Shown: positions 37,873-49,908 of the stretch, in pieces
How positions within the stretch are numbered: position 1 is the stretch's first letter
Layout of the letters: every line of letters starts with the position of its first letter
Assembly (NCBI GenBank): GCA_933207985.1
Contig: OW240918.1
Location: 24,113,802 to 24,177,801, forward strand
DNA length: 64,000 bases
Source: Pelobates cultripes
Taxonomy: Eukaryota; Chordata; Amphibia; Anura; Pelobatidae
Direction of reading: 5' to 3'
Notes under the pieces: model-generated
The model's database searches: none
Told to the model about the DNA's origin: nothing
What the model saw: the letters and a program-made list of their open reading frames with translations, nothing else
Program-made: the position numbers and the translations under genes

Positions 37873-38559
37873 CACTAGATCTTCACGTGGGCGATTCCTT
37901 TTTTGTTCCATGTTTTCTTCTCCCTTTACTAATTTGCTTATTCTATTCTCAATTGTTTTTCTCTTCTACATAATTTATTTTCCCTTATGACTATTCTCTA
38001 CTCAACCTACTGTTACTTCCCTGCTTAACGTTCTTCTCAAGCCCTCTTTCTATACATAAAAGTACAATATACTATATTGCTATTCTCCGACTCCATGGTG
38101 TACGGCCTGGTAACCCAGTCAATAGTTACATTCAGGGGAGGGCTGGCAGCCTTAGGCCTGGAGGGCAAAACCAGTCAAGTGGCCCATTGCACCACCAAAT
38201 CAGTTCACCATCCATGCCCACCTTTTCCTGGTTTTATAACGGATATTGATGTTATGCTAATCAGTAGCTCTTTGCCATACCCGCTCCTTCACGGCTCCAG
38301 GCACTGCTTGTTGTGAGTGTGAGCCACTGTAAATTAGGGGCAGAGGGCACTTGCACTGCGGTAAAGATGGGGCTGGACAGGAGGAGAGTGCAGTTCAATC
38401 AGTGCACTCCCCTCCTGTGGGTCACCAGTAGACTGGTGCACCTGCCCAGGATCAGAGCCGGTGCAAGGATTTTTGCCGCCCTAGACAAAATAAAAATTTG
38501 CTGCCCCCCCATGTGACATCACAATGCCCCACCCATATGAACTAACGCCAGTGCTGCAC

Positions 38560-38642
38560 ACAGTGTGTGTTTACATTAAAAAGGCTGCAGGGACCAGCTA
38601 TAGACACCAGAACCACTTCATTAAGCTATAGTGTCCCTTTAA
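38560..38642. mobile_element. T2-like MITE right-end fragment
   Basis: ACACCAGAACCACTTCATTA then AGCTATAGTGTCCCTTTAA. No left end. Confidence 0.6.
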
Positions 38643-38939
38643 TGTGAGGTACATTATAGATTAGTGTCACTAATAATATACTAGATTGCCTACTTACAAG
38701 CAGATGAGGATGATGATGGGCTGCAGTTTGGCTCCACTGGTCTGGTGTAGAACAGGATCTCTGGAGGCTGTTTGCAACTGTGGTCACAAAATTCAATGTT
38801 CTGGGAGAATTGGAAGCAGCTCCATTTTTTGGGGCCCCTTACACAGCTCAAGGTCTGGGCCCCAGGGCCTGACGGTGAGTATGCCCATAAGGCCCACTCA
38901 TAAGTTCCACCCACCCATGAGTTCTCTCACAGGGAGTGA

Positions 38940-39440
38940 AGTGTGTAGGGGATGTGTTATGTGTTATTGTAGAGGATCTAATATGTGTGCTTATGGTATG
39001 TAGTGTTTAGGGTTACCAGTTTGTGCAGGTGATGCAGTGTGTTTGTGTGTAGTGGAAGCAGTGTGTATTTGAGTATAAGGGATGTATTATGTGTTTCTGG
39101 TTGTGTGTAAGGGATGCATTGTGTGAATCTGTGTTTGTATGCATAAGGGATGCAAGGTGTGTGTCTGTATATGTGTGTATTGAGTGTAAGAGATGCATTG
39201 TGTTTCTGTGTGTATGTAAGAAAAGAAGTGTGTGTGTTTGCATGTGTGTGTACCGGTTTGCATTGTCTCGTTTCTGTGTATGTGTGCAAAGGATGTACTT
39301 GTCTTTTGTGGTGTGTAAGGGTTGCATTGTGTGTGTGTGTAATGGATGCATTTCAGGTGTTTCTCTGTGTGTGAGGGAAGCATGTTGTGTTTCTGTGTAT
39401 GTATAGGGATGCATTGTGTGTGTGTGTGTGTGTGCGCACG
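38940..39440 (+). repeat. TG-rich minisatellite
   Basis: Irregular ~25-35 bp units such as GTGTGTAAGGGATGCATTGTG, repeated about 12 times, ending in a TG run at 39416-39434. Open frames here (CVSVYVC-type) are repeat artefacts. Confidence 0.85.
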
Positions 39441-39600
39441 TGCGTAGTGTGAAAGAGCTCCCTGTCTTGGCCTCTGTCCTATAGAGCTGCCCCTTCTGTC
39501 CCGTAGAGCTCTCCCCTGCACCTTAGTGGTCTCTCCTCTCCCCCACCCTCCCCTAGCGGTCTCTTCTCACACTCACCCACCATCCCTGTGCTCTTCTCAC

Positions 39601-39700
39601 NNNNNNNNNNNNNNNNNNNNNNNNNNNNNNNNNNNNNNNNNNNNNNNNNNNNNNNNNNNNNNNNNNNNNNNNNNNNNNNNNNNNNNNNNNNNNNNNNNNN
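39601..39700. other. Assembly gap, 100 N
   Basis: Exactly 100 unknown bases, next to the minisatellite; a gap of conventional size, so real length is unknown. Confidence 0.99.
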
Positions 39701-40664
39701 GCCTTACAGGAATTTAGGGCGGCCGGGGGGGCAATTGCCTCCCTGCCCCCTGGCCCAGCCCGCCCCTGGTTACATTATGTGCATTTATTTTCTCATACTT
39801 CCTTTCTTTTTTAAGATACCAAGATACCGTGTGTTAATCTGCTTTTATCTTTGCCAATCGCTGCCTATATCACACATACCATCTGCATCGTACTTCCATT
39901 GTACACTGTAATGCAGCCATCAAAGCCTTATGCCAAGTATAGATTAGCTTATTTTAGCTTAACACTTTCCTTCATTTAATTAACTCATGTGTTCCAATAT
40001 AATGCAGTGTTATTCTCCATGGCGTATGACTTGGTATTCCAGGAAATACACATTAACTTTATTTTATCATACAAACCCTTTTCTTTAAGATACTGTTTGT
40101 ATTCTGTTTTTACCTCTGCCAATTGCTACTTACACTGCATACCATACTGTATGGCAGATATCTATCATGTATACAACTTATCTACAATGCATACTGTAAT
40201 GCTGTTATCCAAGCCCCATGTTAAATTTATCAATTATCAATTGAATGATAAGAAAAATAAAGTTTCTGAGATTATATTTTATCCCTAAAAATCCACATAC
40301 TGCAAATGTAACAAAACCATATACCCCCAAAATTCTCATATACCCTAAGTACATTTCCTGCAAGCAGGAACGGATCCGGAACACAAATTTGGATGGGGCA
40401 CTGCCAAAAAAAGGAAAAGGGGACACTGCCTCTGAGATAGCGCCAGCAAGTACCCAGAAAAAAAAATATAAAAATAATTCTCTTTTCCTCCCTCACCTCT
40501 TGTTAGCAGTGCTACTGATTGGCATTTAAATTACAGTCCTGTGACCGATCATGCTCTCTCAAAATGCTATGTGGAAGGGGAATGGAAATGACACCATATC
40601 CCTGATCTATCAGCAATCTGAGCAAAGTGTTTACTTTAGAAGTTCGTATTGCCTACTTTATTAA

Positions 40665-40972
40665 TTGAACTTTAATCACACGCAGAAGGCTGTTGCAGGC
40701 ACGAGCAGGGAATTAACAGGGCAAGAGCAAATATATTCTAAATTAAGTATGCAATAAGGCAATCCCTTTAATGCAGACTTCTTTTTAAGGAAGTGAATAG
40801 AGAGACTGTGTAAGTGTCAGCCAGGGGAGGTGTGGCTAGGGCTGCATAAACAAAGTGATTTAACTCTTAAATGGCAGAGATTTGATCAGCGAGACTGCAG
40901 GGGCATGATCTTTACACCAAAACCACTTCATTAAACTGAGGTTGTTTTGGTGCTTATCGTGTCTCTTTCATC
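40665..40972. mobile_element. T2-like MITE (type II), right half
   Basis: AGCCAGGGGAGGTGTGGCTA, CAAAGTGATTTAACTC, GCAGGGGCATGATC and ACACCAAAACCACTTCATTA match the copies at 21120, 56046 and 59146. The end is degraded. Confidence 0.7.
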
Positions 40973-41113
40973 TTATGTTTACTTATTCCCTATACTTATC
41001 CATTATGTGTTAATGATGTCTGGGAAAAAAATAAAATTTAATGTAGAAACCCACACCCCTTTCTTTATCTCTCTCCTGGATCTGAGTGATGCCACCTGTC
41101 AATCATTGTTATA

Positions 41114-42949
41114 CACCCTGTTCCAAATTATTATGCAAATTAGATTTTTCTCATTTACCTAAATAATTGATGTAAATAACAGTCAGCATAATTCTCATGT
41201 TATCAACTATTGAGTAGAATTCGCATTTTATTGAACAAACCTCCTAATGATAACAGTATTTTTTTTAAACATAAAAAACTTACAATACACTGTTCCAAAT
41301 TATTAGGCACAGCAAGTTTTAAAACACTTTATAGGTTGTAAAGAACTGAAAATGGTCATTTGTTGTGTTTGCAACATATTTACTGAAATCAAAAGCTATT
41401 TCAATCAAACTTATAACAACATTTTAACTTTTTAAACATTTTAACAGACACGTTACATTTTAACACAGGACCCCTTATTTCATAGCAGCGTCACAAGTCT
41501 TGCATCCATTGAACTTGTGAGTTTTTGGACAGTTTCTGCTTGAATTTGTTTGCAAGATGTCAGAATTGCCTCCCAGAGCTGCTGTTTGGATGTAAACTGC
41601 CTCCCACCCTCATAGATCTTTTGCTTGAGGATGCTCCAAAGGTTCTCAATAGGATTGAGGTCAGGGGAGGATGGAGGCCACACCATGACTTGCTCTCCTT
41701 TTATTCCCATAGCAGCCACTGATGCAGAGGTATTATTTGCAGCATGAGATGGTGCATTGTCATGCATGAAGATGATTTTATCATGGAAAGCATAGTTCTT
41801 CCTTCTGTACCAAGGAAGAAAGTGGTCAGTCTTTACACCTTCGGGGAACCTAAAGGGACTGACCAGCTCTCTTCCCATGATTCCGGCCCAAAACATGACT
41901 CCACCACCGCCATGCTGATGTCGCAGCCTTGTTGGAACAGGGTGGTCGTCCACCAACCATCCACTACTCCATCCATCTGGACCATCCAGGGTTGCACGGC
42001 ACTCATCAGTGAACAGGACTGTTTGAAAATTAGTCTTCATGTATTTTTCTGCCCAATGCAGCCGTTTCTGCTTGCGAGCATTGGTTAGTGGTGGCCGAAT
42101 AGAAGGTTTATGCACAGTTGCAAGACTCTGGAGGACTCTACACATTGATGTCCGTGGGACTCCAGAGGCACCAGCAGCTTCAAATATCTGTTTGCTGCTA
42201 TATAATGGTATTTTAGCAGAGGCTCTCTTGATCCGACGCATGGATCTGGCAGAAATCTTCCTCAATGTGCCTTTATCTGCACGAACCCGTCTGTGCTCTG
42301 AATCAGCCACAAATCTCTTAATAGTGCGATGATCACACTTAAGTTTTCGTGAAATATCTAATGTTTTCATACCTTGTCCAAGGCATTGAACTATTTCACT
42401 CTTTTCGGCAGCAGAGAGATCCTTTTTCTTCCCCATATTGCATGAAAATGGTGCTCTGCTTAATAATGTGGAACACCTTCCTTTAGTAGTTTTTCCTTAA
42501 ATTGGGCTCACCTGGCAATTTAATTATCACAGGTGTCCGAGATTGTTTTCAGTGATCAAAAGAGCCCTGAGACACAATGCCATCCATGAGTTAAACTGAA
42601 AAACAAAATATTTCACCTTTGTGACACTTAAATTATAATATAAGTTATAAGTTTGATTGAAATAGCTTTTGAGTTCAGTGAATATGCTGCAAACACAACA
42701 AATGGCAATTTTCGGTTCTTTACAACCTATAAAGTGTTTTGAAACTTACTGTGCGTAATAATTTGGAACAGTGTATTTTAAGTTTTTTATGTTTAAAAAT
42801 TATACTGTTATCATTAGGAGGTTTGTTCAATAAAATTTGAATTGTACTCTTAATAGCTGATAACATGAGAATTATGCTGACTGTTATTTACATCAATTAT
42901 TTAGGTAAATGAGAAAAATATAATTTGCATAATAATTTGGAACAGAGTG
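41114..42949 (-). mobile_element. Second Tc1-like transposon, long terminal repeats
   Basis: 1836 bp flanked by TA (41112-41113 and 42950-42951). Ends CACCCTGTTCCAAATTATTA and CACTCTGTTCCAAATTATTA (read inward). The inverted repeats extend for about 300 bp (41114-41415 against 42645-42949), and an inner copy of the terminal motif (TGTTCCAAATTATTAGGCAC at 41291) gives IR/DR structure. One slightly damaged transposase frame is inside. Confidence 0.92.
41480..42436 (-). pseudogene. Tc1-like transposase, 318 aa, small internal deletion and early stop
   Basis: Full N-terminus with helix-turn-helix (GQGMKTLDISRKLKCDHRTI), Asp144 (LFTDECRATL), Asp226 (FMHDNAPSHA) and Glu264 (SPDLNPIENLW). The last two are 37 residues apart, the same DD37E spacing as the element at 4441. 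Relative to that transposase, 11 residues are missing after Val201-Lys202 (clean in-frame loss of 33 bp). The frame stops at 41480-41482 (TGA) about eight residues short; the following triplets still encode a NKGS-like tail. All three acidic residues remain, but activity is doubtful because the deletion lies in the catalytic core. Confidence 0.88.
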
Positions 42950-42951
42950 TA

Positions 42952-43065
42952 AACATTCTCTGGAACTGCAAGGTTTTACATTGCAGCACTAAGTGCAATA
43001 GGGAGACTGCACCCAGATAACTTCAATTAAATGTAATGGTCTGCGGGCCTATAGTGTCCCTTTAA
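42952..43065. mobile_element. T2-like MITE right-end fragment
   Basis: CACCCAGATAACTTCAATTA, GGTCTGCGGGCCTATAGTG then TCCCTTTAA. It abuts the Tc1 element, which may have inserted into the MITE. Confidence 0.6.
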
Positions 43066-43793
43066 GGAGGAATAAATTATGCTTATTGTCTAACTTGCTT
43101 CTTATTTATTAAAGAGCAGAAAATAAAAAAAAAAACGTGTAGAAAAAAACACAATAAACTTTATGAACATTAGCTATGTATGATGTAGAGTGTGCAGGGT
43201 GTAAAAAGTGAGCATTAAAATAAATAAATACATATATGATGGATTGGACGTACTTGCCATAACAACACCATATGTATGGAAACGGCAGACTAAACTTTGT
43301 GGTTAAACTAAAAATAGAGACTTATGGGAAGACAAGGTTTTTCCATCTCACTAAATTTATAATATTCAGGTTTACAGAGAGCAAATCGCAAATGGGTAAC
43401 ACGACAAGTCTGCAGTAGGTATCCAAATTCTCTCTTTATTTTGGCACCAGAACTGCTTAGCTCACAGTTTGGCAATATAAGACCGGCGGCGTTTATGTGC
43501 ATTATAAAATCTAATTGATAGAATTATGAGGTATTGTTGCTCATGAATACTGAAAGTCTTTGCATAATTGATGTAGTTAACAAAAAAAACACTTTTTATT
43601 AAGCACATTAATACGTAAGTACATTTTATTTTAGATAATTGATAAAAATTAAAACATGGCAGTTGTTGCATGTTACAAAAACAAAAATAAAAAATAATGA
43701 TGCCAACACGCAAACCAGTAAATTAAGTCTCATCTTGCTTGGTTGGATTGTAACTAAACATAACATAATGCATTTTGCCCATTATGCTTGAGG

Positions 43794-43870
43794 CAGTGGC
43801 GTACTAAGGGGAGGGAAGGTGCCAAACACAGGATCCGCCCCGGGTGCCAAATGCTCTAGGTACGCCCTTG
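43794..43870. mobile_element. Tiny hAT MITE, 77 bp
   Basis: Starts CAGTGGCGTACTAAGG and ends CTAGGTACGCCCTTG with a perfect 8-bp duplication GCTTGAGG (43786-43793, 43871-43878). Confidence 0.82.
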
Positions 43871-43878
43871 GCTTGAGG

Positions 43879-44635
43879 TGGTAATTCTAAGGTTATATCA
43901 TTGAGTGTTATTTACTCAAGTGATATTCAAAGGGCCCTAGTCATACAACGGATTCTGCCTACCACGTTCCTACTCCAGATGGCAGATTGAGGCCTCTCCT
44001 GCAGCCCTGGGCTCGGTTATGTGGAGGTGGTTATGTGCTGTGTGTGCAAGAGTGTGTAGTTGCTGTGTGTTGTTAATGTGAAGGTTGAGTGTTGTTGTTA
44101 GTGAATATGGGAAATGTGTGTGATTGGCTGAAAGTGATGTGTGTGGGGTTGGCAGACCAATTGTGTTGGTGGCGGAGTATGCTGAGCATTGGGATGCAAG
44201 GGAGTGATGTAAGTGAGGAGGGATTGGACTGATAGGAAGAAAGTGATGAGTGAGGAGGGGTTGGACTGATGGAAGAATGTAATTGTATAATTGAACATGC
44301 CTCGCTTGTTTTCACACAATTCCCAGCATCGATGCTTTTTTATTTCAACAAGAACATCACTTGTGAGCCAAACCCCAGGACATTAGAAACTTGATACTGG
44401 CAAACGTGTACACTACACAAACTGATTTTGCATAAAGTAACCCAAAAATGTCATTTATACGTGTTAAACAAATGTACAAAAAGAGCAAAGATTATTTCTA
44501 TGCCATTGACATAACGTGGCAGCTCCAATTATAGTCAAATCAGTCTCCTCTGTTCCATTACATACAGAAAGGAATACGGTGTATCTCACTGCAAATAACA
44601 ACATCCAAGGTTACAATTTTCAAGCTCTCTCTTAC
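43879..44635. other. Intron sequence, nothing recognised
   Basis: GT-rich stretch at 44030-44270 with loosely repeated GAGGAGGG(A/G)TTGGACTGAT; otherwise unassigned. Confidence 0.4.
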
Positions 44636-44712
44636 CCTATGTGGTTTGTTCTCAAAGATATTTCCAGTTCTCGTAAAACTTGAGTGGATTCCTGTACTCG
44701 CCTCCTAAATTT
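44636..44712 (-). CDS. FMNL2: FMNL2 exon (KFRRRVQESTQVLRELE...)
   Basis: 25 codons plus two bases (phase 0 to 2), KFRRRVQESTQ through LRTNHI, followed by a Gly codon split across the intron. It is part of the helical GBD/FH3 region. The acceptor is CATTTGTAG and the donor GTAAGA. Confidence 0.92.
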
Positions 44713-47700
44713 CTACAAATGCAAAAATAGAGAAAAAAAATACTTTTTGATTAAGCAGCACAATGACTTTTTATTAAAGCTAATATTTTTTTATTCTTTC
44801 CCTAAATACATATTTGTTTTTAACTCTAATTACCTTTTTAGGAAGTTGTACTATTAACCATATGAGGATATTTGTGTAGTTTGAATGAATAAATTACAAG
44901 AAATTATATCAGTTATCTTATTTTAAAATTCTATGTACAGTATATCTGACAAGCAATCTATATCCAAACTTTTAACCTAAATGTACACACGGGATTTGCT
45001 CCCCAAGTGTCAGATACAAAAAGGGCTTGGTATGAAAGGGGTTAAATCAACCATATTTACCAAATATTATTCCATTGTCATATTGAGGTATTCTTACACA
45101 ATGTCAGATGTGCTGTAGATTAAGAAATTCTATTTTAAAAGGGATGAGGAATTGCTGTAGGTTTGTTAAAAAAAGTATTTTTTTAAAACTATTCCAACAG
45201 AAATTATAAGTATATTAAAGCATTTTTAAAATAAAATTAGTATAACAATTTGGCACATAATAATAATAATAATAATACTAATAATAAAGTATACACTTGC
45301 ATACATGCCTCAACTATGATGAGACTTTTATAAGTGTCCATGTTTATTCTGTTCTCCTTAACTTTTGTTATTATGTCTCACAAGCTATTCCACTGCCATA
45401 TTGTATTCTGAGTTAATCACTCAACCTACAGGTCCGCTCCTATGTACTAAAACAGTGGGCATTTGCCGATGCTCTCTTTAGTGGGGTGCCTTGGGTGAAA
45501 TATTATATTTTCTTGCGATGCTTACCCCAGCTCTCTGTTTTGGCATCAGAAGCTATAGTTTTTATGTTGTCGAGCTGTCACAAATTACCATAAAACCTCA
45601 CTTAACCCTGTATCATATACGCATGTCTATCGATCTCTAACTATGCCTTTTCCTGATGCAGCTTTAGACGTGTCAATTGTGCCGGTTTGCTTAATACCAA
45701 ACAAAATATGCAGTTTCTGACATACAAATGTTTTTTTTCTATGGCTTTTATTGTCTGTGTTTCTGCTGTTGTGGCGTGGTCTGATTGTAACTTCTCACGC
45801 GCAGCAAAAATAAAGAATTAAAATAATAATAATAATAATAATAAGAATACAAAAAAAAAAAAACAAAAACTGAAAATTGAGACTTCACATTTTTAAATCT
45901 TCCCTTTAAAAAATCTAACTGTAAAGCATATCTGAGGTCTCCTGTTTGCATTTGACATAATTGTGGTGCATGTGGTGGGAAAGTGCAATTGTGTAAGAAA
46001 GAGGGTACTAGGTAGTGATACCAATCTGAACAGCTCTGTGGTTTACTACAATTGTGCCAAAGGATAAACTGTGATTCTGGGAAATATTATGTCATTTCCA
46101 GAAACACTGCATCAAATCATTCCACAACCCGTTATTTTACTTTAGAATGTCAAATATAATTTCTCATTGCCATATATTAAATTGACATTGATAACAGCCT
46201 AGTAAATTACACCTAACAAACATACACACAGCTGTGTCCTCACTACATGGTGTGTCTTCACTACTCTGGATTTCCTCCGAGATACTTCATCTTTTTAAAC
46301 TTTAAGAGTTGCAACAGAAAAGATTGAATGGCCATTACTGATTAAACGGAAATACCAAAGTAAAACAGGATTAAACATTGCAATCCACCCATTTCTTGTC
46401 GCCCTTCATAACATTAGCCATTGAACTTTTCTGATGTACCTATCACTCCCAGTCTCAATTCACTTATTTTACATTAACTTTCAGTTTGAGAACCACATAC
46501 TTTAGTTTTAAACTTGTTATTGTCATGTGTGGCTAACTAGATGGCAAACGAGTTGTCACTTGTTTTTTCTTCTCCTAGCAGTAACTCGCTCTTTTCACTC
46601 TCTCGTCAGGTTAGCTACTATTATCCATCCAAGCCAACGCGTTTTTCGGCTTTATGGCTTTTTCTTTTTACAATGCATGCGCTTCACTCATTATATCCAG
46701 CTTATCTCCAAATCCTGCAGCTTATATCTTAAACCTCTAACATTATCGAATATCTCAAGCAAGAACCAACTAAAGCTCCTTTTTTCACACTAATTTTTGT
46801 CTGTGTTTAATAGTGAAACACACTCTTTTTGGATTTGCTTGTGTTCTCACAGTACCCGGTTAGAGTCAATATTTAACAGTGCCAGACTTTTATTTCATTT
46901 TTTTTCTTTTAATGTTTTTAGTATTTTTCCCCAAGACAATTACATCGTATGAGATAAAAGAAAGAAAAAGACAGAAAATCAGATACATCCATAAAACATA
47001 TTACAAAATATATTTTTTCCATTGACGCTAAACATTCACCATTAGCATGAAATTGTCATTATATTCTCAAATAAAAATGAAAAAATGAAAGATACAAAAT
47101 ATCTTCAGGAACTGAGAGAAAGACCTTTACGGTCTTGATTCAATCTCAGGTAATTCTTAAATGAGTCCTGAATAAATCTTAAATCAGCTGTGGCACTGAT
47201 GAGCTCCTTCCTAATATTTCTTCATTAGCTCAAAGAGATGGACTTTTCATTCCTGTCATTTCAGTCCTTACCTGGATTCCTGTGTTCCTTGTTATTCATT
47301 TTCAACAAATGATCACCACTTTCAAAATTCCCTACAACCAACCACACCTCAAACAAAATATAATCTGTGATTTGCAATTAGAACCCTGATCTCAAACTGA
47401 TTATAAAAAAAGTTTTACTTAGCTGAATTTTCTTGGGCTGTTTCTTACATTACTATGGAATGTCCCACCATGATGAATTTCTATTTCAAAATGTATTTTG
47501 CACAAAAACAGAGCAAAACTATCTGAGCCATGGGTTGCTGCTATTATCCTTAAAAATGAAGTCCATGGTGTAACAGGAAAATCCTTCCCCCAGTTATTTG
47601 AAAAATAGCATTGAATAAATATTAATTTTAATTGAATTTAATGATATTTTGAAAATTTTAAGTTCTTTTCAGAAATGCTTATATTTATATTTATAATTGT

Positions 47701-48560
47701 TACAAAATACTTTTGCCACATGGGATCGGCCTTTTTTGGGGGCCCACAGCTATTTTTAAAGGAAATTTTTTTAATAATGAATAGAGTTAACTTATAGGCC
47801 ATAGTATAAGCCAATTGTACAGAATCACAAAGCGAGGATTGTCTGAACTACGAAACAAGACAAGGTAAATGGCAATACGATCTGCAGTCTGGTGTGTGCC
47901 TTCTTCACAAATTGCACATAAGGCCTCAGCACAGGATATGAACACATCTGGGCGCACTGAACACTAACAATTATAGATTTTTTTTTTGCAATAAAGCTCT
48001 ATTTTAGGAAATTTCATCCTTTCCTGCCAAAATATTTATTTTTCTTGTATAGGCTTCTTGTCTGTTGTTAGCCACTTATCTGGGAGGAATTTTAATGCAA
48101 CCATAAATAATATTTTCTCATTTATTAAACTATTCTGGATCAAATAATGACAGCTAAAGTGTCTACTACAACGGATTCTGCCTACCATGTTCCTACTCCT
48201 ATTGCAGTTATACGGAAACATTGAAAGACTTTTTGGACAGTCACACAGAATTTCTCTTCATGACTTTCGCCAATGCATTTAACCCGATTACATATTTGGA
48301 AAAGAATAAATACATTACTAAGCTATGATTCTGTATATAGAATAATATTCCAAGATACATAAAAATATAACTTTGCATTTCTTTAACTTTGTATTTATTA
48401 GTTGATACTTTACAGATATATTAGTGAGGTATCAGTTAATAGTGAATATACAGCATCTTGTGTCTTGCAATCTTTCTGACAGTTTTACAAAGATTTGCAC
48501 TGAATGAGAAATACTAGAACATATATGTGGGATATTACATTGAAAAAATTAATATAGGCA
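44713..48560. other. Intron sequence, mostly unassigned
   Basis: AAT microsatellites at 45258-45289 and 45822-45845; pyrimidine-rich stretch 46540-46760. No gene or complete mobile element recognised. Confidence 0.45.
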
Positions 48561-49034
48561 TTAAAGGGACACTATAGTCACCAGAACAACTATGGTCACT
48601 CCTCAGATGGCTGCTAGAGGTGCTTCCTGGGACAGTGCTGCACAGGGAGCAGCACTGCCATTCATTGTCTCCTCCCTCTGCATGCATATACTGAACTTTC
48701 CCCATAGAGATGCATTGATCCAATGCATCTCTATGAGGAGATGATGATTGGTCAGGGCTTTGTTTAGCTTGTGCTGTCTCTGCCCCTGATCTGCCTCCTT
48801 GACAATTTCAGCCAATCCAATGATCTTATGTGAAATCATTGTGATTGGGTCATTTCACCACTTCTGTTGATGTCAGCCAAGGAGGAAGATCAGAGGCAGA
48901 TCCAGCAGCAGCAGACTTGAATAAAGCTAAGATTTTACTAAATTTAGGAGGGCTGGGGGGGGCTAGATGGTGTTTTTAACACTATAGTGTCAGGAATATA
49001 AGTTTGTGTTCCTGACCCTATAGTGTTTCTTTAA
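48561..49034 (+). mobile_element. T2-like MITE (type III), complete
   Basis: TTAA at 48561-48564 and 49031-49034, ends AGGGACACTATAGTCACC and CCCTATAGTGTTTCT. The internal hairpin GAGATGCATTGATC/CAATGCATCTC is intact. A degraded copy is at 6311-6735. Confidence 0.82.
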
Positions 49035-49237
49035 TATACAATGTATGTAGGCACAGATCTACATTTGTGTTGTAATGTATTTTGGGATAGTAAACATGTT
49101 AGGGATCACAGAGGTATCACAGATTGCTCAGATTGTATAAACATATCATGTTAATACAATGTCCTCAAATTTGGCCAGTCATAAAATCTGATACACGAGG
49201 ATTGGCACCAAGCATTTCTCAATAATGGATAATAACA

Positions 49238-49292
49238 TTGTATAGCGTTACGGAATTTGCTGGTGCTATATGAATAATAAAATAATAATAAC
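49238..49292 (+). repeat. L2-type LINE 3' tail fragment
   Basis: TGTATAGCGTTACGGAATTTG then CTGGTGCTATATGAATAATA and an AAT-rich end, 80 bp from the ERFQVKNPP exon. Confidence 0.65.
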
Positions 49293-49369
49293 AATGGCTG
49301 GCCAAGCAAATGCATAGAGATTGGTACATTTTTATGCATATTTTTACATTTCTGCACAAACACCCTTAC

Positions 49370-49450
49370 CTTTCTGGTTACTGCTGGATCCAGATATCCT
49401 TTCAGTTTCTGGATGTAAGTATGTGGTGGATTCTTGACTTGAAACCTTTC
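49370..49450 (-). CDS. FMNL2: FMNL2 exon ([18 protein letters not shown]...)
   Basis: 27 codons, phase 0 to 0, from [10 protein letters not shown] to DPAVTRK. It continues the Drf_GBD region that contacts Rho-family GTPases. The acceptor is TTTTTGCAG and the donor GTAAGG. The residues are essentially those of mammalian FMNL2, which indicates strong purifying selection. Confidence 0.93.
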
Positions 49451-49568
49451 CTGCAAAAACAGAACACATGGATCAATATTTATACTGACAGTGGTCAACA
49501 AGAATAACATAAAGAATGAGTAAGAAAAGAGCTAGAATGTAAGCAAATTTATGCGTACATGTCTAGAT

Positions 49569-49900
49569 TAGTGATGTCGCGAACCGTTCGCGAACTTGCC
49601 GCGAACGGTTCGCCACGAACCGTTCGTGGCGAACTCCGGTCAGCTGACACATCCCTGCCAATCTCCGGCAGACCCTCCCTCCCAGACCCTCCCACCTCCT
49701 GGACAGCATCCATGTAGAAGGCAGCTTCAACATGGATGCTGTCCAGGAAGTAGGAGGGCCTGGGAGGGAGGGTCTGCCGGAGATTGGCAGGGATGTGTCA
49801 GCTGACCGGAGTTCGCCACGAACCGTTCGCAGCGAACCGTTCGCAGCGAACCGTGGCGAACCGTTCGCGGCAAGTTCGCGAATGGTTCGCGACATCACTA
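49569..49900. mobile_element. hAT fold-back element, 332 bp near-palindrome
   Basis: Ends TAGTGATGTCGCGAAC and GTTCGCGACATCACTA; flanks GTCTAGAT (49561-49568) and ATCTAGAT (49901-49908), seven of eight matching. Almost the whole sequence is one inverted repeat, including AACTCCGGTCAGCTGACACA against TGTGTCAGCTGACCGGAGTT, with several GCGAACCGTTCG sub-repeats. Confidence 0.85.
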
Positions 49901-49908
49901 ATCTAGAT

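Larger units (their letters stand above)
38133..39768. mobile_element. hAT-like element with TG-rich minisatellite and assembly gap
   Basis: Ends CAGGGGAGGGCTGG and CCAGCCCGCCCCTG, flanked by a perfect 8-bp duplication GTTACATT (38125-38132, 39769-39776). Contains a fragment with another hAT-type start (CAGAGCCGGTGCAAGG near 38453), a T2-like right end (to 38642), a TG-rich minisatellite and a gap of 100 N. No transposase frame. Its termini and minisatellite cargo resemble 25934-27808. Confidence 0.82.

Noticed and set aside
39013..39521. Several 100-144-residue frames on both strands
   Set aside because: Translation of the TG-rich minisatellite.
39526..39911. Frames running across the N block
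   Set aside because: Sequence unknown; frames are meaningless there.
46620..46670. GAAAAACGCGTTGG on the minus strand, resembling a hammerhead 3' core
   Set aside because: No CUGANGA partner and no stem I pairing could be found nearby.
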